This document shows positions 52,924-62,450 of a stretch of DNA of 64,000 nucleotides, one piece after another. The DNA lies in contig NZ_SMCV01000007.1 in assembly GCF_004342285.1 (NCBI RefSeq), positions 124,001-188,000 on the forward strand. Reading direction: 5' to 3'. The notes beneath the pieces are model-generated. The model saw nothing but the letters and a program-made list of their open reading frames with translations, was not told where the DNA came from and did no database searches. The translations under genes and the position numbers were made by a program. The DNA comes from Klebsiella sp. BIGb0138 (lineage in GTDB: Bacteria; Pseudomonadota; Gammaproteobacteria; Enterobacterales; Enterobacteriaceae). Position 1 is the first letter of the stretch, and every line of letters starts with the position of its first letter.

Positions 52924-54360
52924 ATGTTAAACAACATTCGTATCGAAGAAGATCTGTTGGGTACCAGGGAAGTTCCAGCTGACGCCTACTACGGCGTTCA
53001 TACTCTGAGAGCGATTGAAAACTTCTATATCAGCAACAGCAAAATCAGCGATATCCCTGAGTTCGTGCGCGGCATGGTGATGGTCAAAAAGGCCGCCGCG
53101 ATGGCCAACAAGGAACTGCAAACCATACCTAAAGGTATCGCGAACACCATTATTGCCGCCTGTGATGAAGTGCTGAATAACGGTAAATGTATGGACCAGT
53201 TCCCGATCGATGTGTTCCAGGGCGGTGCCGGTACCTCCGTCAACATGAACACCAACGAGGTGCTGGCGAATATTGGCCTTGAGCTGATGGGCCACCAGAA
53301 AGGCGAATATCAGTATCTGAACCCGAACGACCACGTTAACAAATGCCAGTCCACCAACGATGCCTACCCGACCGGTTTCCGCATTGCGGTTTATGCCTCG
53401 CTGCTGAAATTAACGGATGCCATCAACCAGCTAGGCGAAGGCTTCCAGCATAAAGCCGTCGAGTTCCAGGATATCCTTAAAATGGGTCGTACCCAGCTGC
53501 AGGACGCGGTACCGATGACCCTTGGCCAGGAGTTCCACGCTTTTAACGTGCTGCTGAATGAAGAGACCAAATGCATTCTGCGTACCGCGGAGCTGCTGCT
53601 GGAAGTCAACCTCGGCGCGACCGCGATCGGTACCCGCCTGAATACTCCGGATGGCTATCAACAGCTGGCGGTACAAAAACTGGCGGAAGTCAGCAGCCTG
53701 CCGGTCGTTCCGGCGGAAGACCTGATCGAAGCCACCTCCGACTGCGGCGCCTACGTCATGGTCCACAGCTCGCTGAAGCGCCTGGCGGTAAAACTGTCCA
53801 AAATCTGTAACGATCTGCGCCTGCTCTCTTCCGGGCCGCGCGCGGGCCTGAATGAAATCAACCTGCCGGAGCTGCAGGCGGGCTCCTCGATCATGCCGGC
53901 TAAAGTTAACCCGGTGGTGCCAGAAGTGGTCAACCAGGTCTGCTTCAAGGTCATCGGCAACGACACCACGGTGACCATGGCGTCAGAAGCCGGTCAGCTG
54001 CAGCTGAACGTGATGGAGCCGGTTATCGGCCAGGCAATGTTTGAATCCATCCATATCCTGACCAACGCCTGCTACAACCTGCTGGAAAAATGCGTTAACG
54101 GCATCACCGCCAACAAAGCGGTGTGCGAAGGGTATGTGTATAACTCCATCGGGATTGTCACCTACCTCAACCCGTTCATCGGCCACCACAATGGCGATAT
54201 CGTCGGCAAGATTTGCGCCGAAACCGGCAAGAGCGTGCGCGACGTTGTTCTCGAGCGCGGATTACTCACCGAAGCGGAGCTCGACGACATTTTCTCCGCG
54301 CAAAACCTGATGCATCCGGCCTATAAAGCAAAGCGTTACACTGATGAAAGCGAACAGTAA
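52924..54360 (+). CDS. aspA: Aspartate ammonia-lyase
   Basis: 478-residue tetramer that splits aspartate to fumarate and ammonia, feeding fumarate respiration and aspartate catabolism. The superfamily signature [12 protein letters not shown] and the catalytic-serine loop are intact. The start [18 protein letters not shown] has GAAGG seven bases upstream; six earlier in-frame codons are rejected. dcuA follows, and with frdABCD this makes an anaerobic C4-dicarboxylate route. Confidence 0.97.
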   Translation: MLNNIRIEEDLLGTREVPADAYYGVHTLRAIENFYISNSKISDIPEFVRGMVMVKKAAAMANKELQTIPKGIANTIIAACDEVLNNGKCMDQFPIDVFQGGAGTSVNMNTNEVLANIGLELMGHQKGEYQYLNPNDHVNKCQSTNDAYPTGFRIAVYASLLKLTDAINQLGEGFQHKAVEFQDILKMGRTQLQDAVPMTLGQEFHAFNVLLNEETKCILRTAELLLEVNLGATAIGTRLNTPDGYQQLAVQKLAEVSSLPVVPAEDLIEATSDCGAYVMVHSSLKRLAVKLSKICNDLRLLSSGPRAGLNEINLPELQAGSSIMPAKVNPVVPEVVNQVCFKVIGNDTTVTMASEAGQLQLNVMEPVIGQAMFESIHILTNACYNLLEKCVNGITANKAVCEGYVYNSIGIVTYLNPFIGHHNGDIVGKICAETGKSVRDVVLERGLLTEAELDDIFSAQNLMHPAYKAKRYTDESEQ

Positions 54361-54380
54361 GCTTTCAGGTTAAACTAGCC

Positions 54381-54413
54381 AAAGGCATGTCAGCAATGAC
54401 ATGCCTTTTTTGC
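54381..54413 (+). terminator. Intrinsic terminator between aspA and dcuA
   Basis: A perfect 12-bp stem AAAGGCATGTCA/TGACATGCCTTT (54381-54392, 54397-54408) with a GCAA tetraloop is followed by a run of T. It should end most aspA transcripts, so dcuA must rely on read-through or its own promoter. Confidence 0.9.
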
Positions 54414-54477
54414 TTTTTTAGGTTTACTAAATCACAACAATTCAATATCAACTTGTTAAAAAACAAGGAAGGCGTAT

Positions 54478-55779
54478 ATGTTTGGTGCAGAACTCGTGAT
54501 TGTCCTGCTGGCTATTTATCTGGGAGCCAGGCTCGGCGGTATCGGCATCGGCTTTGCCGGTGGCCTGGGCGTTCTCGTCCTGACGCTTTTATTTCAAATT
54601 AAACCTGGGGCGATTCCCTTTGACGTGATTGAAATCATCATGGCGGTTATCGCCGCGATTGCCGCCATGCAGGTTGCCGGAGGCATGGATTATCTGGTCA
54701 GCCTGGCCGAACGCATGCTGAGACGCCATCCGAAATACATCACCTTTCTTGCCCCGCTGGTGACCTGGTTTATGACCGTGCTGGCGGGAACCGGCCATAC
54801 CGCGTTCTCCACCCTGCCGGTGATTACCGAAGTCGCGAAAGAGCAGGGCATTCGCCCGTCCCGCCCGCTGTCTATCGCCGTCGTCGCTTCGCAGATCGCG
54901 ATTACCGCCTCGCCGATCTCCGCCGCCGTGGTCTTTTTTGCCGGCATTCTGGAGCCGCTGGGCGTCAGCTACCTGACGCTGCTGGCGATCTGCATTCCGG
55001 TCACGTTGATTGCCGTGATGATCACCGCCGTGGTATGTAACTTCCTCGGCTGCGAGCTGAAAGACGATCCTATTTATCAGGAGCGTCTGGCTAAAGGTGA
55101 AGTGAAGCTCCGTGGGAGCCAGGTCTTCGATCTCAAGCCACACGCGAAGCGCTCTGTCCTGCTGTTTCTGGTCGGTATCGTCGCGGTGATGTTTTATGCC
55201 ACCGCCATCAGCGACACCGTAGGACTGATTCAGAACCCGGTGTTGCCGCGTAACGAAGCGATCGTGGTGTTCATGCTAACCATCGCGACGCTAATCAGCA
55301 TCACCTGTAAAATCGATACCAGCGAAGTACTCAACGCCAGCACCTTTAAATCCGGGATGAGCGCCTGCGTCTGCGTACTGGGCGTCGCCTGGCTGGGTGA
55401 TACCTTCGTCAAAGCGCATATCACCGACATTCAGACCATCGCCGGCGATCTGCTGCATAACTACCCGTGGCTGCTGGCGGTGGTCCTGTTCTTCGCCGCC
55501 ACCCTGCTCTACTCCCAGGCCGCGACCACCAAAGCCCTGATGCCGGCGGCGCTGATGCTCGGCGTGAGCCCGCTGACCGCCATCGCCTCGTTTGCCGCAG
55601 TCTCGGCGCTGTTCGTGCTGCCTACCTACCCTACGCTGCTGGCGGCGGTGGAGATGGACGACACCGGATCGACGCGCATTGGCAAATATGTCTTTAACCA
55701 CGCGTTCCTGATCCCCGGAGTGATCGCCATTACCCTGTGCGTCATTCTGGGTTTCATCATTGGCGGCATCATGCTGTAA
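54478..55779 (+). CDS. dcuA: Anaerobic C4-dicarboxylate transporter DcuA
   Basis: 433-residue inner-membrane carrier of the Dcu family, exchanging or importing aspartate, fumarate, malate and succinate. The hydrophobic segments begin LVIVLLAIYLGARLGGIGIGF, and the conserved GTGHTAFSTLPVITEVAKE and TASPISAAVV stretches are present. AAGGAAGG precedes the ATG. It follows aspA, as in E. coli. Confidence 0.96.
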   Translation: MFGAELVIVLLAIYLGARLGGIGIGFAGGLGVLVLTLLFQIKPGAIPFDVIEIIMAVIAAIAAMQVAGGMDYLVSLAERMLRRHPKYITFLAPLVTWFMTVLAGTGHTAFSTLPVITEVAKEQGIRPSRPLSIAVVASQIAITASPISAAVVFFAGILEPLGVSYLTLLAICIPVTLIAVMITAVVCNFLGCELKDDPIYQERLAKGEVKLRGSQVFDLKPHAKRSVLLFLVGIVAVMFYATAISDTVGLIQNPVLPRNEAIVVFMLTIATLISITCKIDTSEVLNASTFKSGMSACVCVLGVAWLGDTFVKAHITDIQTIAGDLLHNYPWLLAVVLFFAATLLYSQAATTKALMPAALMLGVSPLTAIASFAAVSALFVLPTYPTLLAAVEMDDTGSTRIGKYVFNHAFLIPGVIAITLCVILGFIIGGIML

Positions 55780-55792
55780 ATCTGCTTAAATT

Positions 55793-55816
55793 CGGGCCAG
55801 TTGCTGGCCCGTTTCA
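55793..55816 (+). terminator. Terminator downstream of dcuA
   Basis: Stem CGGGCCAG/CTGGCCCG (55793-55800 and 55804-55811) with a 3-base loop, followed by TTTCATT. It is 13 bases after the dcuA stop; the T tail is short. Confidence 0.65.
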
Positions 55817-55872
55817 TTAATCCCCTCACCTTGCGTGCTATAGTGCCTCTTTTCGCTGATACGAGGTTCACG

Positions 55873-56196
55873 ATGACTACGCCTGATGCTGTTGTTGTTC
55901 TCTGTACCGCGCCGGATGAAGCTACCGCCCAGGATCTGGCGGCCAAAGCGCTGGCAGACAAGCTCGCCGCCTGCGCCACCATCCTGCCTGGGGCGACCTC
56001 CCTCTACTACTGGGAAGGCAAGCTGGAGCAGGAATACGAAGTGCAGATGCTGCTGAAAACCGACCTGGCCCATCAGCAGGCGTTACTGGACTGTCTGAAG
56101 GCCCATCACCCGTATCAAACCCCCGAATTACTGGTTCTACCCGTCACTCATGGAGACACTGATTACCTCTCATGGCTCAACGCATCATTACGCTGA
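55873..56196 (+). CDS. cutA: Divalent-cation tolerance protein CutA
   Basis: 107-residue trimeric PII-like-fold protein associated with copper tolerance; its exact biochemical role is unsettled. [31 protein letters not shown] is split by the conserved CATI segment, and YEVQMLLKT follows. The start [16 protein letters not shown] has GAGG upstream; 24 earlier codons are rejected. Its end overlaps dsbD by 25 bases. Confidence 0.93.
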   Translation: MTTPDAVVVLCTAPDEATAQDLAAKALADKLAACATILPGATSLYYWEGKLEQEYEVQMLLKTDLAHQQALLDCLKAHHPYQTPELLVLPVTHGDTDYLSWLNASLR

Positions 56197-57896
56197 TTCT
56201 GCTGCTGTGCAGTACCTCCGCATTCGCCGGGCTCTTTGATGCCCCCGGGCGCACCCATTTTGTGCCCGCCGATCGGGCGTTTGCCTTTGATTTTCAGCAG
56301 AACCAACACGACGTCAATCTGACCTGGCAAATCAAGGAGGGTTACTACCTCTATCGCCAGCAGATCAAACTGACGCCTGCCGATGCCACCCTTGTCGAGC
56401 CTTCGCTGCCGCCGGGGACATGGCACGAAGATGAGTTCTACGGTAAAAGCGAGATTTATCGCCAGCGCCTGAGCGTGCCGGTAACGCTTAGCCAGGCGGC
56501 AAAAGGCGCAACGCTCACCGTCACCTACCAGGGCTGTGCCGACGCCGGCTTTTGTTATCCGCCGGAGAGCAAAGTCGTGCCGCTCAGCGCGGTGCTGGCG
56601 GCGGAAGCCCCCGCGGCAGGGGCCAGCGCGGTCCCGCCGGTCTCTTCACCTCCTGCGCTGGCGAGCAGCGGTCAGGCGCGCGGCGAGCTGCCCTTTTCCG
56701 CGCTTTGGGCGCTGCTGATCGGTATCGGCATCGCCTTTACGCCCTGCGTGTTGCCGATGTATCCGCTGATCTCTGGCATCGTGCTTGGCGGCCGGCAGCA
56801 GCTGTCCACCGCCCGGGCCCTACTGCTGGCGTTTATCTATGTTCAGGGGATGGCGCTGACCTACACCGCGCTGGGGCTGGTGGTTGCCGCCGCCGGTATG
56901 CAGTTTCAGGCGGCGTTGCAACATCCTTACGTCCTGACAGGCTTGTCGGCGGTCTTTATCCTGCTGGCGCTGTCGATGTTCGGCCTGTTTACGCTGCAGC
57001 TCCCCTCATCTTTGCAGACCCGTTTGGCGCTGATGAGTAATCAGCGCCAGGGCGGTTCCCCCGGCGGCGTGTTGGCGATGGGCGCCATCGCCGGACTGAT
57101 CTGTTCGCCCTGCACCACCGCACCGTTGAGCGCCATCCTGCTGTATATTGCCCAGAGCGGTAATCTGTGGCTCGGCGGCGGTACGCTCTATCTCTACGCG
57201 CTGGGTATGGGGCTGCCGCTGATAGTGGTCACCGTATTTGGCAACCGCCTGCTGCCGAAGAGCGGCCCGTGGATGAGCCACGTGAAGACCGCCTTCGGTT
57301 TTGTGATCCTCGCGCTGCCGGTCTTTTTACTGGAGCGGATCGTCGGCGACCCCTGGGGTCTGCGGCTGTGGTCGCTGCTTGGCGTGTCCTTCTTTAGCTG
57401 GGCCTTTATCACCTTGCTCGGAGCAACCCGCCCGTGGCTGCGGCTCGTGCAAATCGTCATGCTGGGCGCCGCGCTGATCAGCGCACGTCCGCTGCAGGAC
57501 TGGGCTTTCGCCGCGCCGGCCGCCCGGCAGCAGGCGCATCTCGAATTTACCCGGGTCAGCGGCGTTACGCAGCTCAACCGCGCGCTGGCGCTGGCGCAGG
57601 GTAAACCGGTGATGCTCGATTTGTACGCCGACTGGTGCGTGGCCTGTAAAGAGTTCGAAAAATACACCTTTAGCTCGGCGCAGGTGCGCCAGGCCCTGAA
57701 AGGTACCATTCTGTTGCAGGCCGATGTGACCAGCAACAGCGCTGAGGATGTCGCGCTGCTGAAGCACCTGAAGGTGCTCGGCCTGCCGACGATTCTGTTC
57801 TTTAATGCGCAGGGAGAAGAACAGCCCGCGCAGCGCGTCACCGGGTTTATGGATGCCGCGACATTCAGCGCCCATTTGCACGATTGGCAACCGTGA
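56172..57896 (+). CDS. dsbD: Thiol:disulfide interchange protein DsbD
   Basis: 574-residue inner-membrane electron carrier from cytoplasmic thioredoxin to periplasmic DsbC, DsbG and CcmG. A signal peptide leads into the alpha domain (cysteines in [13 protein letters not shown]). The eight-helix beta domain has [11 protein letters not shown] and [12 protein letters not shown]. The gamma thioredoxin domain carries [12 protein letters not shown]. All three redox cysteine pairs are present. It overlaps cutA by 25 bases. Confidence 0.96.
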   Translation: MAQRIITLILLLCSTSAFAGLFDAPGRTHFVPADRAFAFDFQQNQHDVNLTWQIKEGYYLYRQQIKLTPADATLVEPSLPPGTWHEDEFYGKSEIYRQRLSVPVTLSQAAKGATLTVTYQGCADAGFCYPPESKVVPLSAVLAAEAPAAGASAVPPVSSPPALASSGQARGELPFSALWALLIGIGIAFTPCVLPMYPLISGIVLGGRQQLSTARALLLAFIYVQGMALTYTALGLVVAAAGMQFQAALQHPYVLTGLSAVFILLALSMFGLFTLQLPSSLQTRLALMSNQRQGGSPGGVLAMGAIAGLICSPCTTAPLSAILLYIAQSGNLWLGGGTLYLYALGMGLPLIVVTVFGNRLLPKSGPWMSHVKTAFGFVILALPVFLLERIVGDPWGLRLWSLLGVSFFSWAFITLLGATRPWLRLVQIVMLGAALISARPLQDWAFAAPAARQQAHLEFTRVSGVTQLNRALALAQGKPVMLDLYADWCVACKEFEKYTFSSAQVRQALKGTILLQADVTSNSAEDVALLKHLKVLGLPTILFFNAQGEEQPAQRVTGFMDAATFSAHLHDWQP

Positions 57897-57931
57897 ACGA
57901 CACTTTAGGAGGAAAAATGGAGGAGAAGACC

Positions 57932-58507
57932 GTGCAACGTGAAGATGTCCTGGGTGAAGCCATACAAATTCTCGAAGTCGAAGGTATAGCCAACACCACG
58001 CTGGAAATGGTCGCCGAACGCGTCTCTTACCCGCTCGATGACCTCAAACGTTTCTGGCCCGATCGCGAAGCGCTGCTTTACGATGCGCTGCGCTACCTCA
58101 GCCATCAGGTTGATGCCTGGCGTCGTCAGCTGCTGCTCGACGAGACGCTCACGCCGGAGCAGAAGCTGCTGGCGCGCTATGGCGCATTGACCCGCTGCGT
58201 GAGCAACCACCGCTATCCCGGCTGTCTGTTTATCGCCGCCTGCACCTTTTACCCGGATGCGCAGCATCCTATTCATCAACTGGCGGAGCAACAAAAGCAG
58301 GCCTCGCTGGCGAATACCCACGAGCTGCTGACCCAACTGGAAGTGGACGACCCGGCGATGGTGGCCAAACAGATGGAGCTGATTGTCGAAGGTTGCCTGA
58401 GCCGCCTGCTGGTCAAACGCAGCCAGGCCGATGTCGACACCGCCCAGCGTCTGGCGGAAGATATTCTGCGCTTTGCCCAATGCCGCACGGGCGGCGCGTT
58501 AACCTGA
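57932..58507 (+). CDS. yjdC: TetR-family transcriptional regulator YjdC
   Basis: 191-residue regulator with an N-terminal helix-turn-helix ([22 protein letters not shown]). The C-terminal domain contains [16 protein letters not shown] and ends [12 protein letters not shown]. The target and ligand are unknown. The GTG at 57932 is preferred because GGAGG lies eight bases upstream and the length then equals E. coli YjdC; an ATG at 57917, five codons earlier, has AGGAGG only four bases away. It begins 35 bases after dsbD and may be co-transcribed with it. Confidence 0.9.
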   Translation: MQREDVLGEAIQILEVEGIANTTLEMVAERVSYPLDDLKRFWPDREALLYDALRYLSHQVDAWRRQLLLDETLTPEQKLLARYGALTRCVSNHRYPGCLFIAACTFYPDAQHPIHQLAEQQKQASLANTHELLTQLEVDDPAMVAKQMELIVEGCLSRLLVKRSQADVDTAQRLAEDILRFAQCRTGGALT

Positions 58508-58649
58508 TCTCGCTACCCTCACCGGCAGGACGCGCATTCCGACCCGACATCGCGCCGCATCAAGGTCGCCACTCAGCACAGCCCCGGGAGCGTATCCGCC
58601 ATACCTCACCGGGGTCAGCCAACAAAGATGCAACCTGGAGTATGAAGAG

Positions 58650-58655
58650 TATAAT
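58650..58655 (+). promoter_or_regulatory. Candidate -10 element for the DUF1176 gene
   Basis: A perfect TATAAT sits 32 bases upstream of the ATG at 58688, in the 180-bp gap after yjdC, which holds no gene. No convincing -35 is found at 16-18 bases. Confidence 0.4.
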
Positions 58656-58687
58656 TCCCCCACTCCGATACGTCTACAGGGATTTCT

Positions 58688-60775
58688 ATGCGTTCTCTCC
58701 TTTGGGCTGCCATCATAGGGCTATGCCCGGCATCGCTGCTGGCCGCGCCGGTTCAGGGTTTTTCTTTCGCGCATAAAGACTGGGAAGTGGCCTGCGATAA
58801 TACCGGCACCTGCCGGGCTGCGGGTTATGGCGTCAAGATGGGGGAAATCAGCGTCCTGCTGACCCGCAACGCCGGCGCCGGGCAGCGCGTCAGCGGCCAG
58901 GTGACCTTCGCCCAGATCGATCATGATATTCCTGCCGATGCCACGGTTGACCTGCTGATCGATGACCAGGATCGCGGCACGCTGGACGCTAAAGACGATA
59001 GCCATTTCCGCTTTGATAGCACCCAGACCGCCGCGCTGATCCAGGCGCTGGAACATGACGCCAAAATCGAGATCTCGCTCAACGGCCTGCGCAAGCGGCT
59101 CTCCAGCGCGGGCAGCAGCGCGGTATTTCTTAAAATTGATGAGTTTCAGCAGCGTCAGGGCACCGCGGATGCGCTGGTACGTCAAGGCGACGCCGACGAT
59201 GACAGCACGCTCGCAGCCGCACCGGCGCCGGAAATTATCGCCGCTCCGGTGATCCACAATGCCCCGGGCGAACCGCTGACGGCAAAACAGCGCCAGAAGC
59301 TGCTTCCGGCGCTGATCCCGCAGTTGAACAGCCACTGTGATGACTGGCAAAACAGCGCGATTCCCGCCCAGGAACGGCAGATCACCGCCACGCCGCTCGA
59401 TAAAACCCATTCGCTGATCCAGGCCCTGTGCTGGCGCGCCGCCTATAACGACGGCTACGCGATATGGGTGGTGGACAACACCTCGCTGGCCAGACCGCAG
59501 CCGATCGCCACCGATGCCTCCAGCTATGCCGATGGCGTCATCACCTTCTTCAACAAAGGCCGCGGCATCGCCGATTGCGTCAACGGCGAGGAGCGGGTCT
59601 GGGACGGGAAGACGTTTGTTCAGAGTCTGAAATACACCACCGGTATGTGCCGTGAAATCACCTCCGGCGGCACCTGGATGCTGCCTACCTTCGTCAGCCA
59701 GGTGCGGCCAAAGCAGGAGAAGGATGCCGATAACGCCGCGCTCAAAGCGCTGTATAACGCGGTACTGAAAGAGCAAAAAAGCGACCCGGAACTGACGTTG
59801 AAGAAAGTTGCCGCGCAGTTCCCGCTTACCGGGCACGTGACCAGCTTTACGCTGACCTACGCAGACGATTCGCTGGTGTCGACCGCTAAACCCGCGGTCG
59901 ATATCAGCGACGATGAATGGCAGGCATTTCTCCACTCGGATATCAGCGCCGACTCGGAAAATGGCAAGGTCAGCTTTACGCTGGTCGATCTGGATAACGA
60001 CGGCAGGCGCGATTTAATCATCGACAGCTATATCGGCGGGACCGGGCTCTTCAGCTACACCGGCGTGTTAAAACGTGGCGATAACACCTTTGATACCGTC
60101 AATCATAACGAGAGCGATGACGACGATGATTTTGACGCCGGCGTGCCCGGGGCGCTGTTTTCGCTCAACGGGCGCGGGGCCAATCAGTGGAACCAGTGGG
60201 TGAGAATTAACGGCCAGGTGTATGCCCTGTGGTACAACGGTCAGTTTGGCGAAGACAATCTTTATCTGCTGCGTCCTTTCAGCCCGACGGACAGAACGCC
60301 TGCCGTGACGATTCGCTATCGCTATGCGCTGGAGACGCTCAGCTCCCCGGAAAAAGACCAGCCTCTGACGCCGGCGCTCAATGCGCAGGACCAGGCGGAT
60401 CTCCTCAAATCACTGGCGCTGATGCAAAGCCATCTGTTGAAAGACCAAAACGATCAGGCCGGGGATGCGCCAATTTGCCCCATTCCCCCGGGGACCTCCG
60501 CTGATGAAGCGGATAACTACTATAGCGGCGTCGCCTCTTACTACGTCTATGAAACGGTGGCGTATATTCCGGTGTGGATCGGTGGAAAGTGCTTTATCGG
60601 CACCGTGATCAGCCACCACGGCGCCTACCGTCACGGCGTGGATGCGGAAATCATGATCAGCTCGCCGCGCGAGGACGAGGACGTTATCGGCGGCTATGCT
60701 ATTTCGGGATTGCGCCACGTCATCTCGGCGGTCAGCGGCTGGAAAATCCGCGCAGGCGACAACGGGATGATGTGA
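58688..60775 (+). CDS. Large periplasmic DUF1176 protein, function unknown
   Basis: 695-residue exported protein. A signal peptide (LLWAAIIGLCPASLLA) is followed by the DUF1176 domain (about residues 25-340: FSFAHKDWEVACDNTGTCRAAGY, then CWRAAYNDGYAIWVV). The C-terminal half contains LVDLDNDGRRDLIID (residues about 430-445), a D-x-D-x-D-G loop like EF-hand or FG-GAP calcium sites, and an acidic run SDDDDDFD. Paired cysteines in CDNTGTC suggest a disulfide. AGGGA is six bases before the ATG. No partner genes are obvious; it lies between yjdC and tRNA-Phe. Confidence 0.85.
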   Translation: MRSLLWAAIIGLCPASLLAAPVQGFSFAHKDWEVACDNTGTCRAAGYGVKMGEISVLLTRNAGAGQRVSGQVTFAQIDHDIPADATVDLLIDDQDRGTLDAKDDSHFRFDSTQTAALIQALEHDAKIEISLNGLRKRLSSAGSSAVFLKIDEFQQRQGTADALVRQGDADDDSTLAAAPAPEIIAAPVIHNAPGEPLTAKQRQKLLPALIPQLNSHCDDWQNSAIPAQERQITATPLDKTHSLIQALCWRAAYNDGYAIWVVDNTSLARPQPIATDASSYADGVITFFNKGRGIADCVNGEERVWDGKTFVQSLKYTTGMCREITSGGTWMLPTFVSQVRPKQEKDADNAALKALYNAVLKEQKSDPELTLKKVAAQFPLTGHVTSFTLTYADDSLVSTAKPAVDISDDEWQAFLHSDISADSENGKVSFTLVDLDNDGRRDLIIDSYIGGTGLFSYTGVLKRGDNTFDTVNHNESDDDDDFDAGVPGALFSLNGRGANQWNQWVRINGQVYALWYNGQFGEDNLYLLRPFSPTDRTPAVTIRYRYALETLSSPEKDQPLTPALNAQDQADLLKSLALMQSHLLKDQNDQAGDAPICPIPPGTSADEADNYYSGVASYYVYETVAYIPVWIGGKCFIGTVISHHGAYRHGVDAEIMISSPREDEDVIGGYAISGLRHVISAVSGWKIRAGDNGMM

Positions 60776-60890
60776 TAAGTCAGCAAAACGGCCCTTTTGC
60801 GGCAGAACTGCCGCAAAGTTAAGCAATCAGCAGGTAAATCAAGAAATTTGGTTGACGCGCCGGGTGGATTACGGTTTAATGCGCCCCGTT

Positions 60891-60966
60891 GCCCGGATAG
60901 CTCAGTCGGTAGAGCAGGGGATTGAAAATCCCCGTGTCCTTGGTTCGATTCCGAGTCCGGGCACCA
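60891..60966 (+). tRNA. pheU: tRNA-Phe (GAA)
   Basis: 76-nt cloverleaf GCCCGGATAGCTCAGTCGG... with anticodon loop GATTGAAAATC (anticodon GAA), T arm GGTTCGATT, and encoded CCA. It matches E. coli pheU by neighbourhood (beside yjdC). This tRNA is a frequent integration site in enterobacteria, but no integrase gene follows it here. Confidence 0.97.
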
Positions 60967-60978
60967 CTTATTCCAGAA

Positions 60979-61003
60979 AAACCAGCCTACAGGCTGGTTT
61001 TTT
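60979..61003 (+). terminator. Intrinsic terminator of tRNA-Phe
   Basis: Arms AACCAGC/GCTGGTT around CTACAG, with an A run before and TTTTTTG after. It starts 13 bases beyond the tRNA CCA end. Confidence 0.85.
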
Positions 61004-61257
61004 GCTTTCTGCTGTACGGGACTCTCCATCGAACTTCGTTCGATTATTCGCGGCAGGCCGCTCACCCCTGCACTCTCCCCGGGCCGATGATCAGGCATAA
61101 GCACTACCCCATGACGGTATTCCACCGCTAATCTCTGCCCTTTTCCCCTCCCCAAAGACGCCATCACCAATCATATCGCCATGTTGCTTCACTAAAATGT
61201 GCCGCAAATAGCGCCTTTTCAGCGCGTGTTTAGACCAGGATTGGCTACGCCCTCAGA

Positions 61258-61325
61258 GCACCAGCTTTGCTTCATGAACGCCTCTTTTGCCCTATCATCA
61301 GGCAGTCGATGTCCCATCCTGGTGC
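61258..61325 (+). promoter_or_regulatory. Two candidate NtrC-like enhancer sites
   Basis: GCACCAGCTTTGC (61258-61270) has an intact left NtrC half-site. GTCCCATCCTGGTGC (61311-61325) has an intact right half-site TGGTGC at the standard three-base spacing. Centre-to-centre distance is about 53 bases, five helical turns. They lie some 200-270 bp before the sigma-54 promoter, normal for enhancers. Each is only half-conserved, so this is tentative. Confidence 0.4.
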
Positions 61326-61470
61326 GCAAAAAATGCTCCACTTTCCCCCGTTAGCGGCCTGAAAAAATAGCGCTCATCACTTTTTTCACGCCGTTTTGAA
61401 TCAGACTAATCATTTCTGGGATCGGCGTTGCCCCCATATGCCGCCGGGATGTCCTGGCGCTGTTTTCATG

Positions 61471-61488
61471 TTGATTCATTCCAATCAA
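61471..61488. promoter_or_regulatory. Inverted repeat upstream of the sigma-54 promoter
   Basis: Perfect TTGATT-CATTCC-AATCAA, about 15 bases before the -24 box. The position suits a regulator operator, perhaps for the RpiR protein encoded downstream; the actual binder is unknown. Confidence 0.45.
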
Positions 61489-61501
61489 TGCCAATCCTCT
61501 T

Positions 61502-61517
61502 TGGCACATCCGTTGCA
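61502..61517 (+). promoter_or_regulatory. Sigma-54 (RpoN) promoter of the RpiR-ureohydrolase unit
   Basis: TGGCAC-ATCCG-TTGCA matches the sigma-54 consensus TGGCAC-N5-TTGCW at every fixed position, with GG at -24 and GC at -12 ten bases apart. The start is expected near 61528, about 24 bases before the RpiR ATG at 61552. No competing sigma-70 hexamers are evident. Confidence 0.85.
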
Positions 61518-61551
61518 ATTGTGATTGAGTCAAATCGAAATGGAATCACAT

Positions 61552-62424
61552 ATGGAACAGGCTGAAGTTATCTCCCAACTGAAAGCAATGTACGAACAGC
61601 TCCCCCGTCAGGAACGGCAGGCCGCCAGCTTTGTGTTAGACCACGCGCAAGAAGTGGCGGTGATGTCAATGCGTGAGCAGTCACGTCTTGCCGGCGTTCC
61701 ACCTTCCACGATGACCCGTTTGGCAAAACGCCTTGGACTCAGCGGCTACGATGCGCTGCGTGAAGTGTTTATCGCCACCGTGCGTACTAAAAGCAGCATC
61801 TATGAATCACGGGTGCCGGGGCTGGTGGCGATGAATAAGCAGGGCGAAGACTCTCTGCTGCGTGATCTGGTCGCCACCACGCAGGCCCATATTGAAACTC
61901 TCTGTCGGCAGGAGAACCTCGAGGCGATGACCCGTGCCAGCAGGCTGCTGGCAGAAGCGCGGACCATTTACTGCCTGGGGCTTCGCTCATCGTTTCCGGT
62001 CGCCTTTCATTTTCACCATGTCAGCGCCTGGTTCGCCAACAATGTGCGCCTGATTGATGGCCCGGGAGAAAGCAGCATGATGACGCTGATGGGGGATATC
62101 AACGCCAAAGATGTGCTGCTGGTGGTCAGTCTGGCCCCCTATTCCCGGCGGGCCGTCACGCTGGCCCGCTACTTAGCGCAACGGAAAATCCGTGTTGTTG
62201 CGATTACCGATAATGCCAGTTCTCCGGTAGCAAGATTGGCCAGTGAATCAATATTGGTACACAAGAAAACGACATCGTTTTTCGACACCATTACGCCCGC
62301 GTTATTAGTTAGTGAATTACTGGTGGCATTATTTGCCGCTAACGCCCGCGTCGATGTTCATTCAGCGGTAAAAAGAACCGAAGAGCAATTATGGGCCACC
62401 GGAGAGTGGTGGAATCTTAATTAA
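61552..62424 (+). CDS. RpiR-family (HTH_6/SIS) transcriptional regulator
   Basis: 290-residue regulator. The N-terminal HTH_6 domain has RQERQAASFVLDHAQEVAVMS and the recognition part GVPPSTMTRLAKRLGLSGYD. The C-terminal SIS domain contains TIYCLGLRSSFPVAFHF and LLVVSLAPYSRRAVTLARYL, a pocket that usually binds a small effector such as a sugar phosphate. GGAA lies seven bases before the ATG; earlier starts at 61525 (TTG) and 61540 (ATG) lie at or close to the expected transcription start. It probably senses the substrate of the downstream ureohydrolase unit. The effector is unknown. Confidence 0.88.
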   Translation: MEQAEVISQLKAMYEQLPRQERQAASFVLDHAQEVAVMSMREQSRLAGVPPSTMTRLAKRLGLSGYDALREVFIATVRTKSSIYESRVPGLVAMNKQGEDSLLRDLVATTQAHIETLCRQENLEAMTRASRLLAEARTIYCLGLRSSFPVAFHFHHVSAWFANNVRLIDGPGESSMMTLMGDINAKDVLLVVSLAPYSRRAVTLARYLAQRKIRVVAITDNASSPVARLASESILVHKKTTSFFDTITPALLVSELLVALFAANARVDVHSAVKRTEEQLWATGEWWNLN

Positions 62425-62450
62425 TTATTGACGACAGACCAGAGGATAAA

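Larger units (their letters stand above)
60967..61551. other. 585-bp non-coding stretch between tRNA-Phe and the RpiR gene
   Basis: No frame here shows family features. It holds the tRNA-Phe terminator (60979-61003), two NtrC-like sites (61258-61272, 61311-61325), an inverted repeat TTGATT-N6-AATCAA (61471-61488) and a sigma-54 promoter (61502-61517). The part from about 61010 to 61250 shows nothing recognisable and no partial tRNA duplication suggesting an attachment site. Confidence 0.7.

Noticed and set aside
58721..59935. 404-residue open frame on the minus strand inside the DUF1176 gene
   Set aside because: It shows no domain or signal features, while the plus-strand frame has a signal peptide, conserved DUF1176 residues and a ribosome site.
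60891..61551. Possible integrated element at tRNA-Phe
   Set aside because: The tRNA is intact and no integrase, partial tRNA duplicate or mobile gene follows within the visible sequence.
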